A stretch of DNA of 64,000 nucleotides from Acrocarpospora corrugata (GCF_009687845.1 NZ_BLAD01000079.1:1-64000); one strand, 5' to 3'; counted from the stretch's first letter, positions 17,644-26,955 are shown. The notes: generated from the sequence alone by a model not told the origin. Numbers and translations are program-made.

Positions 17644-18618
17644 TCAGCCCTTGAGGCTGCCCGCCGTGAGACCGGCCATGATGCTGCGCTGGAAGATGAG
17701 GAAGACCACGATCGCCGGGATGCTCGCGATGAAGAGCGCGGCAATCAGGACATTCTGCGGCATCTGTGCAGAAAGCGACGAGATGCCGACACTGATTGAC
17801 ATCTTGTCGCTATCCGGCAGCACCAGAAGTGGCCACACGAAGTCCTTCCAGACGTTGACCACGGCGAGGATGGAGACCACGCCGATGATCGGCCGGGACA
17901 CCGGCAGGACGACCGACCACAGGATCCGCAGCGGCGAGGCCCCGTCGATCTGGGCCGCCTCCAGCAGTTCACGTGGGATCGAGTCGAAGAAACGTTTGAG
18001 CAGGAAGATGAAGAACCCGTTGGCCGCCGCCGGGAGCCAGATGGCCCACGGGGTGTTCAGCAGGTTCCACCCCAGGATGGGGAGGTCTTTGACGGTCAGG
18101 TAGGCCGGCAGCAGGATCACCATCGGCGGGATCATCAGCGTGGACAGCATCAGCGCGAGCACGAGCCTGCCCAGCACCGGCCGCAGCTTGGACAGCGCGT
18201 AGGCGGCGGCCACGTCGAAGCCGAGCGTGAACAGCCAGGCGCCGCCCGCGTAGAGCAGGGTGTTCTTCATGAACAGCCCCAGGTCCAGCAGATCCCACGC
18301 CTCCGCCCAGACCCCCCAGTTCAGCGACTGCGGGAAGAACGTGGGCGGCACCTGGACGAGTTCCTCGGGCGACTTCATCGCGCCGGTGAACATCCAGTAC
18401 AGCGGGAACACGAACGCGGCGGTGAAGGTGACGAGCACGAAGCCCATCACGGTCCAGTAGATGATCTTTCCACGGGTGGTGGTCAGCGTGTGCGGCGAGA
18501 CCAGGCCGCGGAACTGCGGCCCCTCCCGCTTCCGCCCCGGCTTCCTGGCCCGCCTCGGGCGCGGCGCGGGCGCCTCCGGCCGCGACGCGGCCCGCTCCTG
18601 CACGGTGCTGTACGACAT
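17644..18618 (-). CDS. Carbohydrate ABC transporter permease (MalG type)
   Basis: 324 residues; an Arg/Pro-rich cytoplasmic N-terminal tail precedes six predicted membrane helices, with the EAA loop EAAQIDGASPLRILWSVVLP contacting the ATPase. ATG 18618 is favoured because GGAGGGGCGC directly precedes it; 13 bases separate it from the upstream permease stop. It is the MalG-like half of an oligosaccharide importer. No dedicated ATPase lies in the operon, so a shared MsiK-type ATPase elsewhere in the genome probably drives it, as in streptomycete sugar importers. Confidence 0.93.
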   Translation of the reverse strand: MSYSTVQERAASRPEAPAPRPRRARKPGRKREGPQFRGLVSPHTLTTTRGKIIYWTVMGFVLVTFTAAFVFPLYWMFTGAMKSPEELVQVPPTFFPQSLNWGVWAEAWDLLDLGLFMKNTLLYAGGAWLFTLGFDVAAAYALSKLRPVLGRLVLALMLSTLMIPPMVILLPAYLTVKDLPILGWNLLNTPWAIWLPAAANGFFIFLLKRFFDSIPRELLEAAQIDGASPLRILWSVVLPVSRPIIGVVSILAVVNVWKDFVWPLLVLPDSDKMSISVGISSLSAQMPQNVLIAALFIASIPAIVVFLIFQRSIMAGLTAGSLKG

Positions 18619-18631
18619 GCGCCCCTCCTCT

Positions 18632-19546
18632 CTAGGTCCGGTCCCGCGAAACACGCAGGTAGACGGCGGAGAACACGATGAGTACGAGCATCAGCATGAG
18701 GCCGAGCGCGCCACCCCCACCCCAGTTCCCGAAACTGAACGCGTACTGGTACATGAGGTACGCCACGGTGAGCGTGCCGTTCTCCGGACCGCCTCCGGTC
18801 AGCAGATACGGCTCGATGAACACCTGCATGGTGGCCACGATCTGCAGCAGCAGCATCACCAGCAGGATGAGCTTGGTCTGCGGGATCGTCACGTGCCAGA
18901 TCCGCTTGAACAGGCCGGCGCCGTCCAGCTCCGCGGCTTCGTAGAGCTCGCTCGGAATGCTCTGCAGCGCGGCCAGGTAGATCAGCGTGCCGGTGCCCAG
19001 GTTCATCCAGGTGGAGACGATCACCAGCGAGAGCAGCGCGGTGTCGGTGGAGTCCAGCCAGGCCAGCGGGCCCAGGCCGAAGACGTCCAGCGCCTGGTTG
19101 AACAGGCCGGCGCCCGGGTCGTAGAACCACTTGAACAGCAGCACGGCCACCGCGGGCGGGAGCATCACCGGGAGGTAGACGATCAGGCGCAGGTAGGCGC
19201 GGGCGTGCCGCAGCTCGTTCAGGACGAGCGCGAACACGAACGGCACCACGTAACCGAAGACGAGCGCGAGCAGGGTGAACGTCGCGGTGTTCAGCCAGGC
19301 GGAGGCGAACGCCGAGTCGTCGATCACCGTCGCGAAGTTCTCGAAGCCGACCCACTCTGGCGGGTCGACGAAGTTCGTCTTCTGGAAACTGAGAATGAAC
19401 TCCCGGACCATTGGATACCAGGAGAAGAAGGCGAAGCAGATCAGTGCCCCGCTGAGGAACCCGTAGGCCGTCAGGTTCCGGCTCACCGAGCGACGTGTCG
19501 CCCCAGGGGATCGTCGCCGCGATCCCTTCGCGGTGATTGTGCTCAT
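18632..19546 (-). CDS. Carbohydrate ABC transporter permease (MalF type)
   Basis: 304 residues with six predicted helices and the EAA motif EAAELDGAGLFKRIWHVTIP. It is the MalF-like partner of the next permease, with which it forms the transmembrane channel for the sugar delivered by the lipoprotein encoded upstream. Order binding protein, MalF-like, MalG-like, glucosidase is the classical alpha-glucoside operon order in actinomycetes. Confidence 0.93.
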   Translation of the reverse strand: MSTITAKGSRRRSPGATRRSVSRNLTAYGFLSGALICFAFFSWYPMVREFILSFQKTNFVDPPEWVGFENFATVIDDSAFASAWLNTATFTLLALVFGYVVPFVFALVLNELRHARAYLRLIVYLPVMLPPAVAVLLFKWFYDPGAGLFNQALDVFGLGPLAWLDSTDTALLSLVIVSTWMNLGTGTLIYLAALQSIPSELYEAAELDGAGLFKRIWHVTIPQTKLILLVMLLLQIVATMQVFIEPYLLTGGGPENGTLTVAYLMYQYAFSFGNWGGGGALGLMLMLVLIVFSAVYLRVSRDRT

Positions 19547-19614
19547 CGGATGGCTCCCGATCTCGACGTGAGTGTCGGGGGCCGGCCACTCGCGGCCAGC
19601 CCCCGGAGGTCAGG

Positions 19615-20997
19615 TCAGCCCGCTGCCAGCAGCTTGTTGACCTTCGACTCGGCATCGGCGAGGAGCTCGTCGACGTTGGCGTCCTCGCGGGTCAGGACCG
19701 CCGACATCGCGGTGTCGAGGATGGCGTAGATCTCCTGTGCCTTCGGCGGCTCCAGCTTGAACTGGACCGTCTTGGCGCCCTCGACGTACGGGGCGAAGTG
19801 GGCGACCGGCACGTTCGCGAACTGCTCGCGCTGGGCGTTGATCTCCGTTCCCGGGGCGGCGGGGCCGTACAGGTCGGTGGTGGGCAGGCCCACCGGGGTG
19901 CCGTCCTTGGCCGCCCGCTCGTAGTTGAACTGGCCCTGGCCAGGGGTGAGGAAGCGGAAGTCCAGCCAGAGCAGGCCGGCCTTGATCTGCTCGGGGGTGG
20001 CCTTCGGGTTGAACATGTAGCCGTCGCCGCCGCTCAGGGAGGCGGTGGACTCGGGCAGCGCGGTCACGCCGTAGTCCTCGAACTTGCCCTTGAAGTCGTT
20101 GTTGACGGCCTGCACCACGTCCGGGGCGCCGATCATCATGCCGAGCTTGCCGCCGCCCATCATCCGCATCAGGTCTTCCCAGCGGTGCAGCTGCTTGGTG
20201 CCCATGCTGTTGTTGGCCCAGCGCATGGTCTTGAGGTTCTCCAGCACGGCCTTGCCCTGCGGGCTGTTGAACGCCGCGGTCTTGCCGTCGGGGCTCACCA
20301 CGTCGCCGCCGCGACCGTAGATGGAGGAGGTGAAGTGCCAGCCGCCGGTGTTGCCGGCGCTGTACTCGCCGTAGCCGACGTAGCCGGCGCCGAGGGCGCT
20401 GATCTTCTTGGCGGCATCCTGGACTTCGGCCCAGGTCTTGGGCGGCATGTCCGGGTTGAGGCCGGCCTGGGTGAAGAGCTTGCGGTTGTAGACGAGGCCG
20501 GTGCCGTAGTTGGTGCGCGGCAGGCCGTACACCTTCTCGCCGTCCTTGAAGATGCTCATCACGTCCTGGCGGAGCTCGGCGGCCTTGGGCACCTCGCTCA
20601 GGTACGGACTGATGTCAGCGGCCTGACCGGCCTGGATGATCTTCCGCACGTCCGTGTAGTAGACGTAGAACAGGTCCTCCATCTCGCCACCGGCGAGTTT
20701 GGCCTGGAACGTCTCAGGAACGATGCAAGGGAACGCGTCCTTGCTCTCGATCGTGATGTGCGGGTACTTCGCCTGGAACGCCGTGACATCGGCGTCCCAC
20801 TGCGCGCGCTCCTTGGGGTTCGTCTTCGGCGGCTGACAGCCGACGCTGATCGTCACCGGGGCGGCGGCCGCCGGAGCGGCGGCCGAGCCGGAGGCGGCCT
20901 GGGTCGGGGTAGCAGCGGGCTCCTCGGTGCCACACGCCGCGGCGGCCAGCACGAGCCCGGCCACTGCGAATACTGTCGCGATCTTTCGGGATTGCAT
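19615..20997 (-). CDS. Sugar-binding lipoprotein of ABC importer
   Basis: 460 residues beginning MQSRKIATVFAVAGLVLAAA and then a lipobox cysteine (AAAC-G), so it is a membrane-anchored extracellular solute-binding protein of family 1. An Ala/Pro/Thr linker of about 25 residues follows the lipid cysteine. AGGAGGG nine bases upstream supports ATG 20997 (a TTG directly before it is an alternative). It would capture alpha-gluco-oligosaccharides for the MalFG-like permeases. Tryptophan/aromatic-rich segments such as GGWHFTSSIY fit sugar binding. Ligand not determinable by eye. Confidence 0.93.
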   Translation of the reverse strand: MQSRKIATVFAVAGLVLAAAACGTEEPAATPTQAASGSAAAPAAAAPVTISVGCQPPKTNPKERAQWDADVTAFQAKYPHITIESKDAFPCIVPETFQAKLAGGEMEDLFYVYYTDVRKIIQAGQAADISPYLSEVPKAAELRQDVMSIFKDGEKVYGLPRTNYGTGLVYNRKLFTQAGLNPDMPPKTWAEVQDAAKKISALGAGYVGYGEYSAGNTGGWHFTSSIYGRGGDVVSPDGKTAAFNSPQGKAVLENLKTMRWANNSMGTKQLHRWEDLMRMMGGGKLGMMIGAPDVVQAVNNDFKGKFEDYGVTALPESTASLSGGDGYMFNPKATPEQIKAGLLWLDFRFLTPGQGQFNYERAAKDGTPVGLPTTDLYGPAAPGTEINAQREQFANVPVAHFAPYVEGAKTVQFKLEPPKAQEIYAILDTAMSAVLTREDANVDELLADAESKVNKLLAAG

Positions 20998-21128
20998 CAA
21001 TGTTTCCCTCCTGCCGTGGGTCATCCACGACATCGTGAGAACACCAGTTCTGGTGGTGGTGCCGTGTGAACGAGCCCCCGAGGTCCCGCTCGATTTAGGT
21101 GGCGTTACGAGATTGATTCGTTTACCAG

Positions 21129-21165
21129 TTGCGAGAAACATACAGAGACGGACAATGCCTAGCAA
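21129..21165 (-). promoter_or_regulatory. Promoter of the alpha-glucoside transport operon with candidate LacI-family half-site
   Basis: On the minus strand TTGCTA (21165-21160) and TATGTT (21142-21137) are separated by 17 bp, a reasonable -35/-10 pair. Immediately downstream, TCTCGCAAC contains CGCAA, the arm also found in the palindrome in front of the regulator gene, so repressor could block initiation. The rest of the gap to the regulator holds only the terminator described separately. Confidence 0.45.
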
Positions 21166-21242
21166 GAGGCCGTCACTGGTGATGCAAAAAAGTGACAGGT
21201 ATCTGGACGTCCCGGAGAACCCCCAGGTCGGGGGCGCGCGCG

Positions 21243-21275
21243 AAAAAGCCCGCGTCGCGGGATGCGACGCGGGCT
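21243..21275 (-). terminator. Intrinsic terminator of the LacI-family gene
   Basis: A perfect 12-bp stem (21247-21258 with 21264-21275), 5-nt loop, followed on the minus strand by a five-U run. It lies 22 bases past the regulator stop codon and separates it from the transporter operon. Confidence 0.9.
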
Positions 21276-21297
21276 CAGGGGCGGGAAGGGCCGGGCG

Positions 21298-22311
21298 TTA
21301 GACCAGGGCGCGCACCTTCGCGGGCGCGGTGGAGCCGCGGACCACGAGCTCGGGCTCGTAGAGCAGTTCCTCGGCGGTGACCACGGCGCCGTCGATCTGG
21401 TTGACCAGCAGGGTCACGGCGGCCCGGCCGATCGCCTCGATCGGCTGGCGCACGGTGGTCAGCGGCGGGTTGGTGCAGTTCATGAAGTTGGAGTCGTCGA
21501 AGCCGACCACCGAGATGTCCTCGGGCACCGACATGCCCAGCCGCCGGACCGCTCGGATCGCTCCAAGGGCGAGTGGGTCGCTGGCGCAGATGATGCCGGT
21601 GACCCCGCTGCGGATCAGCCGGTTGGTCACCGCCTGACCGCCTTCGAGGGAGAACATCGCGTGCTCGACCGAGATCTGGTCGACCCCGGCGGCCTCGGCG
21701 GCCAGCCGGAGGGCGGCCAGCTTGCGCCGGGACGGTATGTGGTCCTCGGGCCCGAGCACCAGGCCGAGGTGCTCGTGGCCGAGCGAGACCAGGTGGCCGA
21801 AGGCCTGCTCGACGGCGACCGCGTCGTCGGTGGAGACGCGCGGGAACTCCAGGTTGTCGCTGGCCGCGTTGACCAGCACCACCGGCAGGCCCAGCGCGAG
21901 CAGCCGGAAGTAGTGCTCGTGCGGGGCGTCCGCCTCGGCGAAGTGCCCGCCCGCGAAGACCACACCGGAGACCTGCTGCTCCAGCAGCATCTCCACGTAG
22001 TCGGCCTCGGACAGGCCGCCGGCGGTTCGCGTGCACAGCACCGGCGTGAAGCCGCGCTGCGCGAGCGCGCCACCGACGATCTCGGCGAGCGCGGGAAATA
22101 TCGGGTTGCCCAGTTCGGGCAGCACCAAGCCGACCAGGCGGGCGCGCTCGCCCCGCAGCTGGGTCGGGCGCTCGTAGCCGAGAACGTCCAGGGCGGTCAG
22201 CACCGCGGCCCGGGTCGCATCGGAGACCCCGGGTTTGCCGTTGAGAACCCGGCTCACGGTGGCCTCACTGACCCCGACTTTCTTCGCCACTTCAGCAAGT
22301 CGACGTGTCAC
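21298..22311 (-). CDS. LacI-family transcriptional repressor, MalR-like
   Basis: 337 residues from the GTG at 22311, which gives the N-terminus MTRRLAEVAKKVGVSEATVS seen in streptomycete MalR; an ATG four codons earlier is the alternative. The helix-turn-helix (residues ~5-25, then SRVLNGKPGVS hinge region) precedes a periplasmic-binding-protein-like sensor domain with GFDDSNFMNCTNPPLTTVRQ near the end. It probably represses the alpha-glucoside operon downstream and the divergent glucanase, with an oligosaccharide as inducer. An inverted repeat 24 bases upstream suggests autoregulation. Confidence 0.92.
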   Translation of the reverse strand: MTRRLAEVAKKVGVSEATVSRVLNGKPGVSDATRAAVLTALDVLGYERPTQLRGERARLVGLVLPELGNPIFPALAEIVGGALAQRGFTPVLCTRTAGGLSEADYVEMLLEQQVSGVVFAGGHFAEADAPHEHYFRLLALGLPVVLVNAASDNLEFPRVSTDDAVAVEQAFGHLVSLGHEHLGLVLGPEDHIPSRRKLAALRLAAEAAGVDQISVEHAMFSLEGGQAVTNRLIRSGVTGIICASDPLALGAIRAVRRLGMSVPEDISVVGFDDSNFMNCTNPPLTTVRQPIEAIGRAAVTLLVNQIDGAVVTAEELLYEPELVVRGSTAPAKVRALV

Positions 22312-22334
22312 AACGCAAACCATACGCCAGATTC

Positions 22335-22351
22335 ACGCAATCCGCTTGCGT
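22335..22351. promoter_or_regulatory. Candidate MalR-like operator (ACGCAA-N5-TTGCGT)
   Basis: A perfect inverted repeat with 6-bp arms and a 5-bp spacer, 24 bp before the regulator GTG. CG-containing dyads are typical of LacI-family operators, and the CGCAA/TTGCG arm recurs at the transporter promoter and near the glucanase promoter. Confidence 0.5.
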
Positions 22352-22866
22352 TCCTGCGACGGAATCTCCCGAGGAGAGCGTTTTCCACTGCACGCTCGGG
22401 AATCCCGGTGAGTGAAGACCGTCCAGCTAGTCCCGATTATTCGCTGATTTGCACAGAAATTCACGGACTTGCGCGGCGGGTGCGCCGGTCGAGGCGTGGG
22501 AGAGCTCCCACGGCGCGGGCTCGGCGGTCGTTGCTCCGCAAACGGGCCGCAACAAGCCGCATCCGCCGGTGTTTTCCCAGCTCAGCACCCTGACAACAGG
22601 GCAATCCAGGAGCAAGGTGGGGCGTGAAGGGTGGATGGGGTCCGCGACCGGCAAGAACGTACTGGTTACCTAACGCAGCCGACATGTTCTTTTGCGAAAC
22701 CAAGTTGAAATATTGCGGACTTCTGTTCGCCATCCTATGGTGTGCACAACTCGATGCCTCCGATCGCGGCCGACCGGTGGCGTCAAAACACCCCCCGCCG
22801 GTTCGCGTCATCAGAAGCGTCCCTGGTCACGTGGCAAGCCCGGCTCTGCTGAGGAAGGGTCCACCG
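22352..22866 (+). promoter_or_regulatory. Long 5' region of the glucanase gene; promoter at 22713-22741
   Basis: No convincing gene is present in these 515 bases. TTGCGG (22713-22718) and TATGGT (22736-22741) are 17 bp apart and would start a ~120-base leader before the glucanase. TTGCGAAAC at 22692-22700 repeats the regulator half-site just upstream. The GC-rich part at 22450-22620 shows only chance open frames. Confidence 0.4.
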
Positions 22867-25824
22867 ATGATGACATCGGGCCATCCCCCCACCGACGGCG
22901 CCTTACGCGCCCGGACGACCCGCAAGATGTCCGCCATCGTGGCCTCCGTGGCGCTGACCGTGGCCGGAGGTGCGGTCGCAGTCCCGCTCCTGTCCACCAG
23001 CGCGAGCGCGGCCACCTCCACCATCGGACCGTTCGACGTGCCAGGACGCGGCGCGACCGTCCCGTTCACCGAATTCGAAGCCGAAGCCGCCGTCACCAAC
23101 GGCTCGATCATCGGCCCCAACCGCATCTACGGCACGCTCCCCTCCGAAGCGTCCGGACGCCGCGCGGTCACCCTCGACTCCGCCGGCGAGTACGTCGAGT
23201 TCACTCTCACCAAGCCCGCCAACGCGATGACCGTGCGCTACAGCATCCCGGACGCGAACGGCGGCACCGGCCAGACCATCAACGCCGACATCAGGGTGAA
23301 CGGCACCAAACTCAAGGACCTCTCGCTGACCAGCAAGTACGGCTGGTACTACGGCGGCTACCCGTTCAACAACAACCCGAGCGACACCAACCCGCACCAC
23401 TTCTACGACGAGACCCACACCCTGCTCGGCAGCACCTACCCGATCGGCACCAAGATCCGGGTGCAGACCGCCTCCGGCATCCCGGTCACGGTCGACGTCG
23501 CCGACTTCGAGGAAGCTCCGGGCGCGATCGGCCGCCCCGCCAACTCGCTCTCCGTGGTGGACTTCGGCGCGGTGGTCAACAGCGCCGGCACCGACAACAC
23601 CGCCGCCTTCCAGGCCGCGGTCAACGCGGGCCGGACCCAGGGCCGCGAGGTGTACGTCCCCGCCGGAACCTGGACGCTCTGGGACCACGTGGTCGTGGAC
23701 GGCGTCACTTTGCGCGGCGCGGGCCCATGGCACACGGTGCTGACCGGCCGCCACCCCAGCGATCGCAGCCGCGCGGTCGGCATCTACGGCAAGTACGTGG
23801 CCGGCGGCGGCTACCAGGGCGGAATCCGGCCGCACGAGGCCGGCGGCCCGAGCCGGAACGTGACCGTACGGGACCTGGCGATCCACGGCGAGATGCAGGA
23901 ACGCGAGGACAACGACCAGGTCAACGCCTTCGGCGGCGCGATGAGCAACTCGGTCATCGACAACGTCTTCATGGAGAACGCCAAGGTCGGGGCCTGGATG
24001 GACGGCCCGATGGACAACTTCGTGATCCGCAACAGCAGGATCGTGGACCAGATCGCCGACGGCGTGAACTTCCACACCGGCGTGACGAACTCCACGGTGA
24101 CCAACACCTTCGTCCGCAACACCGGTGACGACGGCCTGGCCATGTGGCCGGACCGGATGGCGAACGTCAACAACTCCTTCACCTTCAACACGGTGATCTC
24201 GCCGATCCTGGCCAACAACATCGTCACCTACGGCGGCCGGGACATAAAGATCACCGACAACGTGGTCACCGACACGGTCACCAACGGCGGCGGCATCCAC
24301 ATCGCCAACCGCTACCCCGGCGTCAACTCCGGCCAGGGCACCGCGGTCGCGGGCGTGCACACGGTGGCGCGCAACACCCTGATCAGGGCCGGCAACAATG
24401 ACTACAACTGGCGCTTCGGCGTCGGCGCGATCTGGTTCTCCGGCCTGAACGAGCCGGTCAACGCCACCATCAACGTCACCGACTCCGACATCCTGGACAG
24501 CTCGTACGCGGCGATCCACTTCATCGAGGGTTCGACGAGCACGGTCAACTTCCGGAACGTCAACATCGTCGGCGTCGGCACGTACGTGATGCAGGCCCAG
24601 TCCGCCGCCAACACCACGTTCCAGAACGTGGCCGCCTCCTTCATCGGCGCGGGCACCCCGATCCACAACTGCGTAGGCGCCTCGTTCACCCCGCAGGACC
24701 TGGGCGGCAACTCGGGGTGGAACATCCCGAACAACACCACCTGTGGCGGGGTCTGGCCGGAGCCGAACTACATCTACCCCGGTGGCGGCAACCCGACCCA
24801 GTCGCCCCCGCCGAACTCCCCGTCCCCGTCGCCGTCCCCGCCGACCTCGCCTTCTCCGTCGCCTTCTCCGTCGCCGTCGCCGCCGCAGTGCAACGTCGGC
24901 ACCGGTGACCTGGCGCGCGGCAAGACGGCCACCGCGAGCAGCCAGAACCAGAACTTCACCCCGGCCAACGCGGTCGACGCCAGCGCCGACACCTACTGGG
25001 AGAGCGTCAACAACGCCTTCCCGCAGAACCTCACGGTGGATCTGTGCGGGAACGCGAACGTGTCGCGGGTGGTCCTGAAGCTGCCGCCCCCGGCGGCCTG
25101 GAACACCAGAACCCAGACCCTCTCGGTCCAGGGCTCGACCAACGGCTCGACCTGGAGCACCCTGTCAGCCTCGGCCGGCCAGGTCTTCAACCCGGCCACC
25201 GGCAACACCGTGACGATCAACTTCACCACGGCGAACGTCCGGTATGTCCGGATCAACGTGACCGGCAACACCGGCTGGCCGGCCGCCCAGCTGTCCGCCC
25301 TTGAGGTGTACGGCACCGCCGCGAGCCCCAGCCCGTCACCTTCGCCCAGCCCCAGCCCCAGCCCGAGTCCAAGCCCGAGTCCCAGCCCCTCGCCGTCTCC
25401 GCCGACGGGCAACCTCAACCTGGGCCGCCCGATGACGGCGAGCAGCTTCACCGACGTCTACCCGGGCTCCAACACCAACGACGGCAACGCCGGCACCTAC
25501 TGGGAGAGCGCCAACAACGCCTTCCCGCAGACGCTGACGGTCGACTTCGGCCAGAACCGCACGGTCAGCCGGGTCGTGCTGAAGCTGCCGCCGCCGGCCG
25601 CCTGGGCCACCAGGACCCAGACGATCGCCGTCCAGTGCTCCACCAACAACACCAGCTACAGCGTGGTCTCCGCGGCGCAGGGGCGGGTCTTCAACCCCGC
25701 CACCGGCAACACGGTGTCGATCACGTTCCCGTCGGCCAGCTGCCGCTACCTGCGGCTGAGCATCACCGGTAACACCGGCTGGCCGGCCGCTCAGCTGTCG
25801 GAATTCGAGGCGTACGCCTCGTGA
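22867..25824 (+). CDS. Secreted GH87-like alpha-1,3-glucanase (mycodextranase type) with two C-terminal F5/8C-like carbohydrate-binding domains
   Basis: 985 residues. A signal peptide (cut near ASA-A48) is followed by a CBM35/CBM6-like domain (VPFTEFEAEAAVTNG), then a right-handed beta-helix domain (~200-640) with RNTGDDGLAMW (Asp 421-422), matching the paired aspartates of GH87 enzymes. Two Ser-Pro repeat linkers lead to two discoidin/F5-8C modules that share WESxNNAFPQ and GNTGWPAAQLS. ATG 22867 is chosen because GAAGGG lies seven bases upstream and the signal peptide begins there. It lies divergent to the MalR-like gene and likely degrades alpha-1,3-glucan or mutan outside the cell. The family call is by motif resemblance; a dextranase-type specificity is possible. 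Confidence 0.82.
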   Translation: MMTSGHPPTDGALRARTTRKMSAIVASVALTVAGGAVAVPLLSTSASAATSTIGPFDVPGRGATVPFTEFEAEAAVTNGSIIGPNRIYGTLPSEASGRRAVTLDSAGEYVEFTLTKPANAMTVRYSIPDANGGTGQTINADIRVNGTKLKDLSLTSKYGWYYGGYPFNNNPSDTNPHHFYDETHTLLGSTYPIGTKIRVQTASGIPVTVDVADFEEAPGAIGRPANSLSVVDFGAVVNSAGTDNTAAFQAAVNAGRTQGREVYVPAGTWTLWDHVVVDGVTLRGAGPWHTVLTGRHPSDRSRAVGIYGKYVAGGGYQGGIRPHEAGGPSRNVTVRDLAIHGEMQEREDNDQVNAFGGAMSNSVIDNVFMENAKVGAWMDGPMDNFVIRNSRIVDQIADGVNFHTGVTNSTVTNTFVRNTGDDGLAMWPDRMANVNNSFTFNTVISPILANNIVTYGGRDIKITDNVVTDTVTNGGGIHIANRYPGVNSGQGTAVAGVHTVARNTLIRAGNNDYNWRFGVGAIWFSGLNEPVNATINVTDSDILDSSYAAIHFIEGSTSTVNFRNVNIVGVGTYVMQAQSAANTTFQNVAASFIGAGTPIHNCVGASFTPQDLGGNSGWNIPNNTTCGGVWPEPNYIYPGGGNPTQSPPPNSPSPSPSPPTSPSPSPSPSPSPPQCNVGTGDLARGKTATASSQNQNFTPANAVDASADTYWESVNNAFPQNLTVDLCGNANVSRVVLKLPPPAAWNTRTQTLSVQGSTNGSTWSTLSASAGQVFNPATGNTVTINFTTANVRYVRINVTGNTGWPAAQLSALEVYGTAASPSPSPSPSPSPSPSPSPSPSPSPSPPTGNLNLGRPMTASSFTDVYPGSNTNDGNAGTYWESANNAFPQTLTVDFGQNRTVSRVVLKLPPPAAWATRTQTIAVQCSTNNTSYSVVSAAQGRVFNPATGNTVSITFPSASCRYLRLSITGNTGWPAAQLSEFEAYAS

Positions 25825-25833
25825 CAGACCGGT

Positions 25834-25868
25834 GCCCGGGAGGAGGGAGGACGCCCCGCCTCCCGGGC
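25834..25868. terminator. Bidirectional hairpin between convergent genes
   Basis: A 10-bp perfect inverted repeat (25834-25843 and 25859-25868) with a 15-nt loop sits between the glucanase stop and the thioesterase stop. There is no U-run, so termination is likely but not certain. Confidence 0.65.
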
Positions 25869-25875
25869 GCCGCAC

Positions 25876-26307
25876 CTATTTGAGCAGTACCGTGCAGGCC
25901 TCGCGCACATCGGGGCCGATCGGGGCGGGCCGCAGGGTGGCCGGGTCGATCTTGACCTGGACCCGGCGGCCTTCCGCGTGCACCACGCTCCGGTCGGCGG
26001 ACAGGACGCGGAAGCCGTACACCAGGCTGCTGGTGCCGACGCGGTCCAGCCAGAAATGCACGCCGACGACGCCGACGGTGTTGACCGGGATGTGGTAGGT
26101 GATGCTGAACTCGCGGACGACGAAGAAGATGTCGGCGAAATGCGGCAGGGTCGGGTCGAAGGCCCAGCCGCGTTCCGACCAGTACGCGGCCAGCGCGCGT
26201 TCTAGGAGTAGTACGTAGCGGCCGTTGTGCAGGACGCCCATCGCGTCCAGGTCGTCGAAGTGGATCTGGACGTTCTCGATGGTGCCGGGCTCGACTGCGG
26301 TGGTCAT
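25876..26307 (-). CDS. Acyl-CoA thioesterase, hot-dog fold (4HBT family)
   Basis: 143 residues with the hot-dog helix motif FDDLDAMGVLHNGRYVLLLERAL, where the aspartate and the HNGRY block are the usual catalytic/CoA-binding positions of YbgC/4-hydroxybenzoyl-CoA thioesterases. It would hydrolyse a fatty or aryl acyl-CoA in the cytoplasm. ATGA overlap with the TetR gene upstream indicates a two-gene operon, so the regulator probably senses an acyl ligand. Substrate unknown. Confidence 0.88.
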   Translation of the reverse strand: MTTAVEPGTIENVQIHFDDLDAMGVLHNGRYVLLLERALAAYWSERGWAFDPTLPHFADIFFVVREFSITYHIPVNTVGVVGVHFWLDRVGTSSLVYGFRVLSADRSVVHAEGRRVQVKIDPATLRPAPIGPDVREACTVLLK

Positions 26308-26939
26308 GGAGAGGCCTCCGGGATGACGCGGGGGTCGGTGGCGAGGGAACGCAGCCGGTCCAGCACTGCGCGGCGCGCGAAGCGGATGCTGGGATCCTGG
26401 CGGAGCACCAGGGTGTGGGTGATCACGGCCGCGCCGAGCGCCTGGATCTCGAAGGCGAGCTGGGCAGCGTCGGTTTCCGGCGGGAGCTCGCCGATCTCGG
26501 CGGCCTGCGCGATCAGAGTCGTGATAAGAACCTCAAAGTCGTGTTTGGCGGCCGCGATGGCGTCCCGCACCGGCCCGGGGTGGTCGTCCACCTCCGGCTC
26601 GACAGCCGCGAAGAAGCAGCCGCCGGGGAGGACGCGTTTCTCGTAGAAGTCCATCCGGTAGGCGTGCAGGGCCCAGAGCCGCCGGACTCCGCGTGGCTCG
26701 CGCAGGGCGGGGCGAACGATCTCCTCGATCCACTGCCGCCGGGCGTGCTCGATCACGGCGAGCTGGAGGTGCAGTTTGTCGGGCCAGTGGCTGAACAGCG
26801 CGGATTTGCTGACGTCCAGGCCCTGCGCGAGCCTGGCCAGGGACATGCCCTTCAGGCCCTCCACCGAGGCCAGCGCCACCGCGCGGCCGAGCACCGCCTG
26901 CCGGGTCCGCTCGCCGCGCACCAACCGTCCGTCGATCAC
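26304..26939 (-). CDS. TetR-family transcriptional regulator
   Basis: 211 residues. The N-terminal helix-turn-helix reads LARLAQGLDVSKSALFSHWPDKLHLQ, the standard TetR pattern. The C-terminal domain resembles the group with FxAAxxExDDHPGPVRDA (TetR_C_16/YvdT-like), often regulating fatty-acyl or efflux genes. It starts 17 bases after the candidate operator at 26956-26981, consistent with autorepression, and is co-translated with the thioesterase. Confidence 0.92.
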   Translation of the reverse strand: MIDGRLVRGERTRQAVLGRAVALASVEGLKGMSLARLAQGLDVSKSALFSHWPDKLHLQLAVIEHARRQWIEEIVRPALREPRGVRRLWALHAYRMDFYEKRVLPGGCFFAAVEPEVDDHPGPVRDAIAAAKHDFEVLITTLIAQAAEIGELPPETDAAQLAFEIQALGAAVITHTLVLRQDPSIRFARRAVLDRLRSLATDPRVIPEASP

Positions 26940-26955
26940 GCGATCAGCCTACAAC

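Noticed and set aside
15469-18103. 876-codon plus-strand frame opposite the GH13 and transporter genes
   Set aside because: It is the antisense of strongly supported genes with clear motifs and has no domain logic; a by-product of high GC.
22624-22866. N-terminal extension of the first glucanase from an upstream ATG
   Set aside because: The extension lacks coding character; the signal peptide and ribosome site support the start at 22867.
22903-24666. Long minus-strand frame opposite the first glucanase (and a similar one at 56184-57920)
   Set aside because: Val/Asp/Arg-rich shadow translations of the glucanase genes, without ribosome sites or recognised motifs.
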